64,000 nucleotides of DNA. It comes from Actinomycetes bacterium. GTDB lineage: Bacteria; Actinomycetota; Thermoleophilia; RBG-16-64-13. Within the stretch, counting starts at the first letter, position 1, and every line of letters starts with the position of its first letter. The notes under the pieces were generated by a model. That model saw only the letters and a program-made list of their open reading frames with translations, had not been told where the DNA came from and did no database searches. The stretch is taken from positions 62,001 through 126,000 of the forward strand of contig JAGXFW010000024.1 of assembly GCA_024637035.1 (NCBI GenBank), written 5' to 3'. The translations under genes and the position numbers were made by a program. Positions 14,611-22,388 of this stretch are shown in pieces.

Positions 14611-16710
14611 ATGGCACGAGAGATCACACGACGACAGTTCTTCAAGGTCACAGCGGGGGGCATGTTGGCCCTCTACGTGGGGTCGCGGCTGGAAGGTTTC
14701 ACGCCGGTGGCGTACGCGGCCATTCCCGGCGGCACCTTGGATCCCGTCACGGGTGTGGGTAAATATCTCACTCCGATGCTCATCCCGCCGGTGATGCCGA
14801 GGGCGAGCCAGATCAAGATGAAGGACGGCAAAGACGGCGACTACTACGAGATCTCGATGAAGCAGTTCGAGCAGCAGATCCTGCCGGTTGGACTGCCGGC
14901 CACAACCGTCTGGGGATACGGAGCCGTCACGGCCGCCAGCAAACAAGGGTTGCTCCTGCACAACGCCCCCTCGCTCACAATCGAGGCCCAGGCGGATAGG
15001 CCGGTCCAGGTTCGTTGGATCAACGGTCTGGTCGACAAGAACAACAAGTACCTACAGCACTTACTTCCGGTGGACCCGACGCTGCACTGGGCGAATCCGC
15101 GCGGCGGCATTGCCGGTCGCGACATGCGCCCAGTCTTCACCAGCACACCGGGCCGCTACACCGGCCCGGTGCCCATGATCACCCATCTGCACGGCGCTGT
15201 TGGCGTGGGCGATGAGAGTGACGGCTACCCCGAGGCATGGTACTTGCCCCACGCCGCGGACATACCAAAGGGCTATGCCACCGATGGCACCTGGTACAAT
15301 TTCTTCGCCGCCAAAGCCGAAGCGAACAATGGCGCCAAATGGAAAAAGGGCTACGCGACCTTCGAGTACCCGAACCTGAACCGCGCCTCGACCCTCTGGT
15401 ACCATGACCATTCGTTGGGCATGACGCGAGTGAACGTGTATGCAGGCCCGGCTGGCTTCTACATCGTTCGCGGCGGCCCCGACGGTGACGGTGCCGTACT
15501 CGACAGCCGCACCACCACACCTGCGGTGCTGCCTGGCCCCGCTCCGAAAGAGGGCGACAAGTTCCCCTCCGACAAGACGTACTACGAGATCCCGATCGTG
15601 ATCCAGGACCGCTCCTTCAACGCGGACGGTTCACTGTTCTACCCGGACACGCGCGAGTTCTTCGACGGGATCGTCAGTCCTTTGATCCCGAATGGTCCGG
15701 AGGCAGAGCAGTTCTCGCCCATCTGGAACCCGGAGTTCTTCGGGAATACGATGATGGTCAACGGGAACACGTGGCCGTTCCAGACCGTGGAGCAACGGCG
15801 CTATCGTCTTCGCTTCTTGAACGGCTGCCAGTCGCGCTTCCTTATCCTCGATTTCGACAAGATCCCCGGCATCGAGGTGTGGGCGATCGGCAACGAAGGC
15901 GGCTTCTTGAGTGCGCCGGTGAACCTGACGGCGACGAACAGAAATCGTCTCCTGATGGCCTTGGCGGAACGTGCCGACCTCATCGTCGACTTCACGAACG
16001 TCCCGGTGGGCAATCACATCCTCGGCAACGTCGGTCCCGACGAGCCCTTCGGCGGAGGCGAGCCGGACGGCGACTTCGACGTGGCCGATCCGGACAGCAC
16101 CGGACAGATCATGCAATTCCGAGTCGTGCCGGCAGTCGCCCCCGATCCCAGCACGCCCGCGCAGGACCTGCGGCTGCCGGCCGTTGCTCCGCTACCCGTG
16201 GAGACCGTCACCCGGAAGCTTGCGCTCATCGAGGCGATGGGTGAGGGTGTCGACGCTACCGGAGCCGAGGTCGAGGGCCCGGTCGAGGCGCTGCTTGGTG
16301 TGGTGAACGAGGCAGGCGGTTGGACGCCCGTGAAGTGGATGGAACCGGTCACCGAGAACCCGGCCGTCGGAGCTACGGAGGTGTGGGAGTTCTACAACAC
16401 CACCGGTGACGCCCACCCGATCCACGTGCACGAGACGGTCTTCGAAGTGGTGAGCCGCGAGGGCTTGGCGCTCGACGGTGAAGACGTCGCAGACCCCATC
16501 GCACTCGACGGCGTCGTCACGGCACCGGAGTCGTGGGAGACGGGCTTCAAGGATACGGTCATCGCCTACCCCGCTCAGGTGACCCGCATCCGTGCCCAGT
16601 TCAACCTGCCCGGCCAGTTCGTATGGCACTGCCACATCCTCGAACATGAGGACAACGAGATGATGCGGCCGTTCCGGATCGGAGATCCCCAGCCTGGTCA
16701 ACCCGGGTAG
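14611..16710 (+). CDS. Tat-exported multicopper oxidase (CotA/bilirubin-oxidase-like)
   Basis: This 699-residue multicopper oxidase oxidises a reductant and reduces oxygen to water at a trinuclear copper centre. The ATG at 14611 precedes a Tat signal, TRRQFFK at about residues 6–12, followed by a hydrophobic stretch ending near VAYA. All four copper motifs are present: HLHGAVG, WYHDHSLGMTR, HPIHVHETVF and the C-terminal WHCHILEHEDNEMMRPF, which includes the type 1 Cys, His and a following Met. The length and the spread of motifs resemble the CotA/bilirubin oxidase group. The gene is monocistronic, with a strong hairpin after it. The natural substrate (metal ions, phenolics or bilirubin-like tetrapyrroles) is not evident. 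Confidence 0.92.
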   Translation: MAREITRRQFFKVTAGGMLALYVGSRLEGFTPVAYAAIPGGTLDPVTGVGKYLTPMLIPPVMPRASQIKMKDGKDGDYYEISMKQFEQQILPVGLPATTVWGYGAVTAASKQGLLLHNAPSLTIEAQADRPVQVRWINGLVDKNNKYLQHLLPVDPTLHWANPRGGIAGRDMRPVFTSTPGRYTGPVPMITHLHGAVGVGDESDGYPEAWYLPHAADIPKGYATDGTWYNFFAAKAEANNGAKWKKGYATFEYPNLNRASTLWYHDHSLGMTRVNVYAGPAGFYIVRGGPDGDGAVLDSRTTTPAVLPGPAPKEGDKFPSDKTYYEIPIVIQDRSFNADGSLFYPDTREFFDGIVSPLIPNGPEAEQFSPIWNPEFFGNTMMVNGNTWPFQTVEQRRYRLRFLNGCQSRFLILDFDKIPGIEVWAIGNEGGFLSAPVNLTATNRNRLLMALAERADLIVDFTNVPVGNHILGNVGPDEPFGGGEPDGDFDVADPDSTGQIMQFRVVPAVAPDPSTPAQDLRLPAVAPLPVETVTRKLALIEAMGEGVDATGAEVEGPVEALLGVVNEAGGWTPVKWMEPVTENPAVGATEVWEFYNTTGDAHPIHVHETVFEVVSREGLALDGEDVADPIALDGVVTAPESWETGFKDTVIAYPAQVTRIRAQFNLPGQFVWHCHILEHEDNEMMRPFRIGDPQPGQPG

Positions 16711-16735
16711 CGTCTAGTTACGAACGCCTCTGAGT

Positions 16736-16768
16736 GGTGGCGCGCGGCCCGACGGGCCGCGCGCCACC
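16736..16768 (+). terminator. Strong hairpin terminator of the multicopper oxidase
   Basis: Perfect 15-bp arms at 16736–16750 and 16754–16768 enclose a GAC loop 25 bp after the oxidase stop. There is no U-tract, but the stem is very stable. Confidence 0.65.
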
Positions 16769-16965
16769 GATTCCATGGCTCGGTCGCGACGTTCGTCGAT
16801 CGCGATTCGAGCCCCCCGTGTTAGGCCCATGCGCTCAGCGGGCATCTACCCACGTACGCGCCCCTCAGCTTCCGATGGACGACCGCGTCTCACATCGATC
16901 CGCCGCGGGGCCGCATCATCTTCGCCGCCGCCACACCGGCCGCGGCTATACGCAAGGAGTGAGTC

Positions 16966-17220
16966 ATGGGCAACATCGTCGAACTCGATGTCCGCGAGAT
17001 CCCGCCCTACGAGCGTCACGGTCGCATCTTCGACACGTGGCATGCGCTTCCGGTGGGGGACGAGATAGTCCTCACCAACGATCACGAGCCTCGCCCGCTC
17101 TACTATCAGTTCGAGGCGGAGTACACGGGGCAGTTCGAATACTCGGCCGAAGAGCGTGGGGAGCATTGGTGGGAGGCACGCATCAAGCGGATCGCCGCCG
17201 CTCCCGCCACCGACGAGTAG
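16966..17220 (+). CDS. DUF2249 domain protein
   Basis: This 84-residue single-domain DUF2249 protein is predicted to be cytosolic. It carries the family pattern: an N-terminal ELDVREIPPYERH strand–helix, then TWHALPVGDEIVLTNDHEPRPLYYQF and a C-terminal WWEARIKRI. DUF2249 domains resemble the TusA/SirA fold and often occur near hemerythrins, nitrite/NO enzymes or redox proteins, but no biochemical role is established that I can assign. The ATG at 16966 follows a GGAGTGAGTC ribosome site. Its neighbours are a multicopper oxidase and an HD hydrolase, which do not define a pathway. Confidence 0.85.
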   Translation: MGNIVELDVREIPPYERHGRIFDTWHALPVGDEIVLTNDHEPRPLYYQFEAEYTGQFEYSAEERGEHWWEARIKRIAAAPATDE

Positions 17221-17352
17221 GCACAGCGCGGGGCGATCATGCGTGACGCCGGGGGCCCGGCCGGACCGCTCGCGGCGTCGGGCCGGTGCTAGAATGTGTG
17301 CCCTCGTCTCCCCGGTCCCGCCATTGTTCCGTCACACCAGGAGGTCGCATCA

Positions 17353-17907
17353 GTGGATAGAGATACCGCGCTCCGATTGGTCGAGGAACGAGTCCCCAAC
17401 CGGAACCTCGTGAATCACATGTTGGCCACGGAGGCCATCATGGGTGCGCTCGCCGACCGGCTGGGCGGCGAGCGGGAGCGGTGGGCGCTCGCCGGTCTGC
17501 TCCACGACCTCGACGTGGCCGAGACGGCCGAGCTCTTCGAGGAGCACGGCCTGCGTTCGGTGCGATGGTTGCGCGAGGTGGGCTTCGACGATGAGCAGGT
17601 GTTGCAGGCGATCGGCTCTCACAACCCCGCGAACGGGTCGCAGCCGACTTCGACCCTCGATCGCGCTCTTTTTGCGGCAGACCCGCTCACCGGCCTGGTG
17701 ATGGCCGCGGCCCTCATCCGGCCCGAGAAGAAGCTCGAACTGGTCCAGTTGAAGAGCCTCAAGAATCGCTTCAAGGAGCCGTCCTTCGCGAAGGGCGCGC
17801 GTCGTGAGGATATCGCCACGTGCGAGGATCTGGGCATCCCTCTGGAAGAGTTCCTCGCGATCGGGCTCGACGCCATGAAGTCGGTGGCCGCCGACCTCGG
17901 GCTGTAG
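17353..17907 (+). CDS. HD-domain phosphohydrolase
   Basis: This 184-residue HD superfamily protein probably acts as a metal-dependent phosphohydrolase. LLHDLDVAE at about residues 49–57 supplies the HD pair (51–52), His22 in the first helix may be a further ligand, and the later SHNPANGS segment could provide another. The GTG at 17353 sits 7 bases after a GGAGGT site. A -10-like TAGAAT lies at 17290–17295. This short, stand-alone HD subtype is widespread in anaerobes and is usually annotated HDIG-domain protein. The substrate is unknown. A VOC protein gene starts 11 bp downstream and may be co-transcribed. Confidence 0.8.
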   Translation: MDRDTALRLVEERVPNRNLVNHMLATEAIMGALADRLGGERERWALAGLLHDLDVAETAELFEEHGLRSVRWLREVGFDDEQVLQAIGSHNPANGSQPTSTLDRALFAADPLTGLVMAAALIRPEKKLELVQLKSLKNRFKEPSFAKGARREDIATCEDLGIPLEEFLAIGLDAMKSVAADLGL

Positions 17908-17918
17908 ATCGGAGCGCC

Positions 17919-18377
17919 ATGACGCTCGAAGGAGCCCGCTACAGTCACACCAACGTGATCGCCCGCGACTGGCGGGTGCTCGCCGGCTTCTACCAGGAGG
18001 TGCTCGGCTGTGAGGCGGTGCCCCCGGAGCGTGATTACGCCGGGCCCGGACTCGAGGCGGGCACCGGAGTGGCGGATGCCACGCTCGCGGGCGTGCACTT
18101 GCGGCTGCCCGGACATGGTCCCGATGGTCCCACCCTCGAGATCTACTCGTACTCCCGTCTGGCGGACGGTCCGCAGCCGGCGGTGAACCAGCCTGGTCTG
18201 GCGCACCTCGCCTTCGAGGTGGCGTCGGTGGTCGATGCTCGCGGCGAGATCCTGCGGGCCGGCGGCGCCGCGGTGGGTGAGGTGGTGACCCTGACCACGA
18301 CGGTGGGGGCCCGCGTCACCTGGTGCTACGTCACCGACCCTGAGGGCAACATCCTCGAATTGCAGTCCTGGGTCTGA
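17919..18377 (+). CDS. VOC/glyoxalase-family protein
   Basis: This 152-residue vicinal-oxygen-chelate protein contains two βαβββ modules. The first begins YSHTNVIARDWRVLAGFYQEVLGCE and the second GLAHLAFEVASVVDARGEI, ending in VTDPEGNILELQSWV, the usual family close with the metal-binding Glu. A His in the first module (SHTN) and one in the second (LAHLAF) fit a metal site. The ATG at 17919 is 11 bp after the HD gene, suggesting an operon. Substrates of such proteins range from methylglyoxal–thiol adducts to antibiotics and aromatic diols, and nothing here narrows this. Confidence 0.85.
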   Translation: MTLEGARYSHTNVIARDWRVLAGFYQEVLGCEAVPPERDYAGPGLEAGTGVADATLAGVHLRLPGHGPDGPTLEIYSYSRLADGPQPAVNQPGLAHLAFEVASVVDARGEILRAGGAAVGEVVTLTTTVGARVTWCYVTDPEGNILELQSWV

Positions 18378-18474
18378 CCGGGTCCGTGGCGGATGTGGTC
18401 GCCAGCGGAGGCGGTGCGTGACGAGGCTCCGCTTGAACCCCGCCCCGTGCGAGCTACTGTGCGCTCCCGCGTGG

Positions 18475-19470
18475 CTAGAGGTGCTCGAAATGGGCGGGTC
18501 GTAGCGCGCCTAGATCGGACTCGGCCAGCGTCCGGTCGATGGCGGCGATCAGCTGGTCGCGCTGGCGGGGAAGCGCTCCGTGCAGCGGCAGGTAGTTCGT
18601 GATGTGGTCGGAGACCAGGGTGACCGGTACCGTGATGTTCTCGAGGAGCAGGCGGGTCTCCAGCAATGCCTCGCGGGGACCGGCCTCGACGAACTCGCCG
18701 CGCCGCCTCTGGTGCCAAAGAGGTGTGTCTTCCTGGATGTACAGGGTGCGGGGTCGCACGATGTCGGGCTCGATGGCGTTGACCACGGCTGCGGTGCCCA
18801 GGGCATGCTCCCGGTAGCGGTCGCGCCCGCCGAGGCCGATGAGCACATAGAGGCTGACGGGGAAGCCGGCCTCCTTGAGCTTGCGCCCGGCGGCGACCAT
18901 CTCGTCGGGGGTCACACCCTTCTTCACCCGCCTCAGTACCTCTTCGTCGCCGCTCTCGAGGCCCAGGTAGACCACGCTGAGCCCCGCCTCGCGGAGTTCC
19001 TTGAGTTCGGCTACTGTCTTACCCTCGCGGATGCCTCTCCGGTCGGGGCCGGGATCACCTGCGACCTTCGGGAGGGTGGTCCTTCCCGTGGTCGACGGCT
19101 CGCGGTCGACGGCCGGAGTGGCCGGTGCGGCCGGCGTGGGATCTTGCGCGAGGTAGCGAGCGCCACCATACGTGCCTACATGCTCCAACTCCGGGAAGAG
19201 CCTGTGCGCTTCCTCTAGGAGCGTGCGCAGTTCGTCAGTGGGTAGTGCTATGGTATTTCCGTCGGCGAGGAACATGGCGGGCACGTGTCGATGAACACGC
19301 CGCGCCTCGCGCACGTCGTCGAGCACGTCGCCGATGGGCCGGGTGCGGAACCGCCGGTCCTTGTACATGGCGCAGAAGGTGCAGCGATTCCACGGGCACC
19401 CGATCGTGACCTGGATGATCAGGCTGTGTGCCTCGCACGGCGGACGATAGATCTGGCCTTCGTAGCGCAT
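18475..19470 (-). CDS. Radical SAM protein with CX4CX2C cluster motif
   Basis: This 331-residue radical SAM enzyme of the COG1032-like group has the cluster motif GCPWNRCTFCAMYK near residues 24–37. The spacing is CX4CX2C rather than the textbook CX3CX2C, a variant I recall from this subgroup. YGGARYLAQ is followed by a Pro/Ala-rich insert of about 45 residues before KTVAELKELREAGLSVVYLGLESG, where relatives run straight on. The ATG at 19470 is chosen because the radical SAM core begins immediately; in-frame sequence further upstream has no coding character. There is no cobalamin-binding domain. The function is unknown. The gene overlaps no neighbour and converges on the VOC gene. Confidence 0.8.
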   Translation of the reverse strand: MRYEGQIYRPPCEAHSLIIQVTIGCPWNRCTFCAMYKDRRFRTRPIGDVLDDVREARRVHRHVPAMFLADGNTIALPTDELRTLLEEAHRLFPELEHVGTYGGARYLAQDPTPAAPATPAVDREPSTTGRTTLPKVAGDPGPDRRGIREGKTVAELKELREAGLSVVYLGLESGDEEVLRRVKKGVTPDEMVAAGRKLKEAGFPVSLYVLIGLGGRDRYREHALGTAAVVNAIEPDIVRPRTLYIQEDTPLWHQRRRGEFVEAGPREALLETRLLLENITVPVTLVSDHITNYLPLHGALPRQRDQLIAAIDRTLAESDLGALRPAHFEHL

Positions 19471-19522
19471 GGTGCTGATTCTAGCAGCGTGAGCGCGGGG
19501 CGATGTTCGGGGGAGGTGACGG

Positions 19523-20398
19523 GTGGAGTCCACAGGCGGCGCGTACGCCAGGGCGATCGAAGACGCCACCAAAGAGTTCCAAGCGGCGGTGCCGGCCGTG
19601 ATGGCGCGGGCCGCCGGTGTGGAGTTCCGAGTGGCCCAGAGTCCCGAGGAGGCGAGCGTCTTCAAAGTGCCGTTCATGGACGCGCTCCTCGACATCTCAC
19701 ACCCCGACGGTGCTGTCACATCTGGCGGCAAGGGTGCTGTCGTGGCCGTCATCGTGGTGGCTCTTCACTATCTAGCGCGGTCGGTGGGACCGCTCGATCT
19801 CGCCGAACCCGTGCGCTTCCCCGGGCTGCCCGGCGCGAGCGCGTACGCGGGGGCGTTCCGCTCGCACAGTGAGGTGCCTCTGCTTCAGCGCTTCGGCGAA
19901 GACGGCGCGGGTTTCGTTGCGGCGGTCTCCGCGCTGGGGGGCGTGCCCGATGGTGGCATAGAGCACCCGGAGGTATCCTGGGAGGTGCCCTTCTTCCCGC
20001 ATCTACCGCTAGGGGTGCGCTTGGGGCTCGCGGAAGACACCATGCCCGCGGAATGCGTGATCACGTTCCCCCGCCGCTGTGGCTTCGTCTACCATGTCGA
20101 AGACCTTGCGGTGATCGGCGAGTTGTTCGCCGCTCGGCTGCTGGAAGTCGCCGAGGCCACGTCGGGCGCCGAGGAGCACGCGGAACTGATGCGTCTCACC
20201 ACTCTGTTCAGCAGGGTAGAGGCCGATCTTGTGGTGGCGAAACTGCGCAGCGCCGAGATCGAGGCTATCGTCCAGCCCGAAGCTCTCTCCGTGGTCTTCG
20301 GGCTCACCATGGACGGTCACGCGCGCCTGCACGTGCTGGTGCGTCCGGAGGATCTCGCCGAGGCTCGGGGCGTCCTGGACGTGGAGGTCATCCCGTGA
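19523..20398 (+). CDS. DUF3786–DUF2007-like two-domain protein
   Basis: This 291-residue protein appears to join two families. Residues 1–210 have the pattern of DUF3786 (FKVPFMDALLDISHPDG, then VRFPGLPGASAYAGAFRSHSE). This cytosolic family is common in anaerobes with corrinoid metabolism, but its biochemistry is unknown to me. Residues about 225–291 (EADLVVAKLRSAEIEAIVQ, LHVLVRPEDLAEARGVLD) resemble DUF2007, a small ACT-like putative signal-transducing domain. The GTG at 19523 follows a GGGAGGTGAC site. The stop overlaps the GTG of the asparaginase–GNAT gene, so translation is likely coupled. The role is unknown. Confidence 0.65.
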   Translation: MESTGGAYARAIEDATKEFQAAVPAVMARAAGVEFRVAQSPEEASVFKVPFMDALLDISHPDGAVTSGGKGAVVAVIVVALHYLARSVGPLDLAEPVRFPGLPGASAYAGAFRSHSEVPLLQRFGEDGAGFVAAVSALGGVPDGGIEHPEVSWEVPFFPHLPLGVRLGLAEDTMPAECVITFPRRCGFVYHVEDLAVIGELFAARLLEVAEATSGAEEHAELMRLTTLFSRVEADLVVAKLRSAEIEAIVQPEALSVVFGLTMDGHARLHVLVRPEDLAEARGVLDVEVIP

Positions 20399-21939
20399 GG
20401 CACCAGCCCATGGCGGATGCCGCTCGGGGCTGGGACGCGCGTCTTGAGCCACTGGTGGCGCTGGAGCGCGGAGGGTGCGTCGAGCAGGTGCACCGCGGGG
20501 TTGTAGCGGTGGCCGACGCCCGCGGGAATCTCTTGGGGGGCGTGGGCGACACGGAGATGTCGGTACTCTTGAGGTCGGCGGCGAAGCCGTTCCAGGCGTA
20601 CGCGCTTGTCGCGAGCGGGGCTGCGGACGCCCTCGGCCTGTCTGACGAGGAGATCGCGGTGATCTGCGCGTCGCACGCCGGCGAAGACCGTCACGTGGCC
20701 GTGGTGGCCGGCCTCCTCGAGCGCCTCGGACTCTCGCCCGACGATCTTGCGTGCGGGGTGCACCAGCCGTTCAGTCGGTCCGCTCGGCGAGATCTCATCC
20801 TGGGTGGTACAGCGCCGTCGCCGCTCCAGAACAACTGCTCGGGGAAGCATGCGGGCATGCTTGGCTTCTCACTGTTCCTCGGGGCGCGACTGCATGACTA
20901 CAGACAGCCGACCCACCCCGTCCAGCGCGCCATCGCCCTGAGCGTCGCCGACCTGCTCGGCCGCGCTCCTCAGGGTCTGCTCAGAGGCATAGACGGGTGT
21001 GGCGTGCCGGTGCTCCGCGTCACGGTTCGGGAAGGCGCGACGCTCTTTGCCAGCCTTGCGGAGGCGGCTGACCCCTCTCTCGAGCGGGTGCGCGCCGCGA
21101 TGACCGCGTATCCGGCCTTGGTCGGAGGCGAAGGGCGGTTCGATACCCGGTGCATGAAGCTCGTGCCCGGTGACCTGGTCAGTAAAGAGGGTGCGGCCGG
21201 AGTTCAGGGCCTGGGGCTCCGGGCCGGAGTGGACAGGCCCTGGTCTGTGGGGTGCTTGGCCAAGATCGGAGACGGCGCGGCTGCGGCCGTGGCGCCGGTT
21301 GCTGGGTCGTTCCTTCGGGTGTGGGGTGAGCCGGGCGCCGGAGAAGATCTGGGCGGCGAGGACTCCATGGTGATCCAGTCTCTCGACGGGACGGACGTGG
21401 GCCGTCGGATGGTGCTGTTCCCTGATTCGGCCTTGCGCAGGCAAGAACCCGCCGGCGGAGCCGGGGGATCGTCAACGGCTCGGGCCGGAGCGGATGCCGC
21501 GAACGGGGCCGAGATCACGTTCGTGGGGAGCGTTTCACTCGATCGGGCAGCAGAGCGCTTCCTGCGCAAGGAGTGGCCGGCGGCCGACGCCGAGATCTTC
21601 GGTAGGACGAACGAGTGGAGTGCCGAGTCGCTCGATCTGGTGGCCCGCTCAGGGCGCCACGTGGTCGGCGTGCTGCGTGGCCAGTTCCTGGGAGGAGTCG
21701 CCACGGTCAGCGAGCTTCTCGTCAAGAAGGAAGAGCGTGGTCGAGGTGTTGGCGGTCGCCTGATGGGCTTGTTCGAGGCGGAGGCCGTGAGACGCGGTTG
21801 TCACAAGGTCACCCTACGCACTCCCACGGGCGCCCGAGCCGAGGCCTTCTATCGCGGCCTCGGGTACGCGCGGGAGTGCAATCTGCTTCGGCACCACCAT
21901 GGCCACGACTTCGTGGGTCTATGGAAACCACTCGACTGA
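20395..21939 (+). CDS. L-asparaginase II family protein fused to a GNAT acetyltransferase
   Basis: This 514-residue fusion begins with a complete asparaginase II-type domain (about residues 17–340). It carries SAAKPFQA at 61–68, CASHAGEDRH, NNCSGKHAGML at 146–156 and DGCGVPVL, all typical of that family. A low-complexity linker rich in Gly and Ala (about 350–370) leads to a GNAT domain (about 375–514) with the acetyl-CoA loop EERGRGVGGRLM and AEAFYRGLGYARE. The GTG at 20395 overlaps the previous stop and has GGAGGT six bases upstream. The fusion suggests coupled processing of an amino acid or peptide. I do not know this architecture from characterised enzymes. Confidence 0.88.
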   Translation: MRHQPMADAARGWDARLEPLVALERGGCVEQVHRGVVAVADARGNLLGGVGDTEMSVLLRSAAKPFQAYALVASGAADALGLSDEEIAVICASHAGEDRHVAVVAGLLERLGLSPDDLACGVHQPFSRSARRDLILGGTAPSPLQNNCSGKHAGMLGFSLFLGARLHDYRQPTHPVQRAIALSVADLLGRAPQGLLRGIDGCGVPVLRVTVREGATLFASLAEAADPSLERVRAAMTAYPALVGGEGRFDTRCMKLVPGDLVSKEGAAGVQGLGLRAGVDRPWSVGCLAKIGDGAAAAVAPVAGSFLRVWGEPGAGEDLGGEDSMVIQSLDGTDVGRRMVLFPDSALRRQEPAGGAGGSSTARAGADAANGAEITFVGSVSLDRAAERFLRKEWPAADAEIFGRTNEWSAESLDLVARSGRHVVGVLRGQFLGGVATVSELLVKKEERGRGVGGRLMGLFEAEAVRRGCHKVTLRTPTGARAEAFYRGLGYARECNLLRHHHGHDFVGLWKPLD

Positions 21940-22022
21940 GGAGCGCGTAGAGCGCTGTATACTGGCGCCTGCGGGATGGGGCGGTGGTCGCCCAAGCCCG
22001 TCCCACTAGCGGGAGGCGCCTC

Positions 22023-22280
22023 TTGTTCAGGATCATCTACCTCTTCTTCCTCTCAGACCCGCCGTCCTGGGTCGCCTACGCCCACGCCGCGGTCATCTTC
22101 GCTCTCATGGGACTGGCCTATGTCCAGGCGGGTCGGAAACGCATCGGGTTCATGGCCGTGTTCCTCACCATGACCGCCATCTTCATGTTCGATATCTTGG
22201 GCTACCTCCCGTTCTTCGCCTGGATGCGCGTACGTGAGAAGCGGCGCGCCGCTGCCTCACAGGCAACGTCAGCTGATTGA
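22023..22280 (+). CDS. Small two-TM membrane protein
   Basis: This predicted 85-residue protein has two transmembrane helices (about residues 17–34 and 41–60) and a basic, Ala-rich C-terminal tail (VREKRRAAAS). I chose TTG at 22023, which has a GGGAGG site six bases upstream; an in-frame GTG at 21984 would add 13 residues without such a site. A -10-like TATACT at 21958 could drive it. The gene lies between the asparaginase fusion and the L,D-transpeptidase. The family is not recognised. Confidence 0.6.
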   Translation: MFRIIYLFFLSDPPSWVAYAHAAVIFALMGLAYVQAGRKRIGFMAVFLTMTAIFMFDILGYLPFFAWMRVREKRRAAASQATSAD

Positions 22281-22388
22281 TCTCGAGGGCTGATAGGCCT
22301 GGACGGGTGGCCGAGCTTTGATATCATTTCTGGAGCACCGAGCGGCGGAGATTGTGGGAGGTCGATCACCACGGATAGATTCGAGTCC

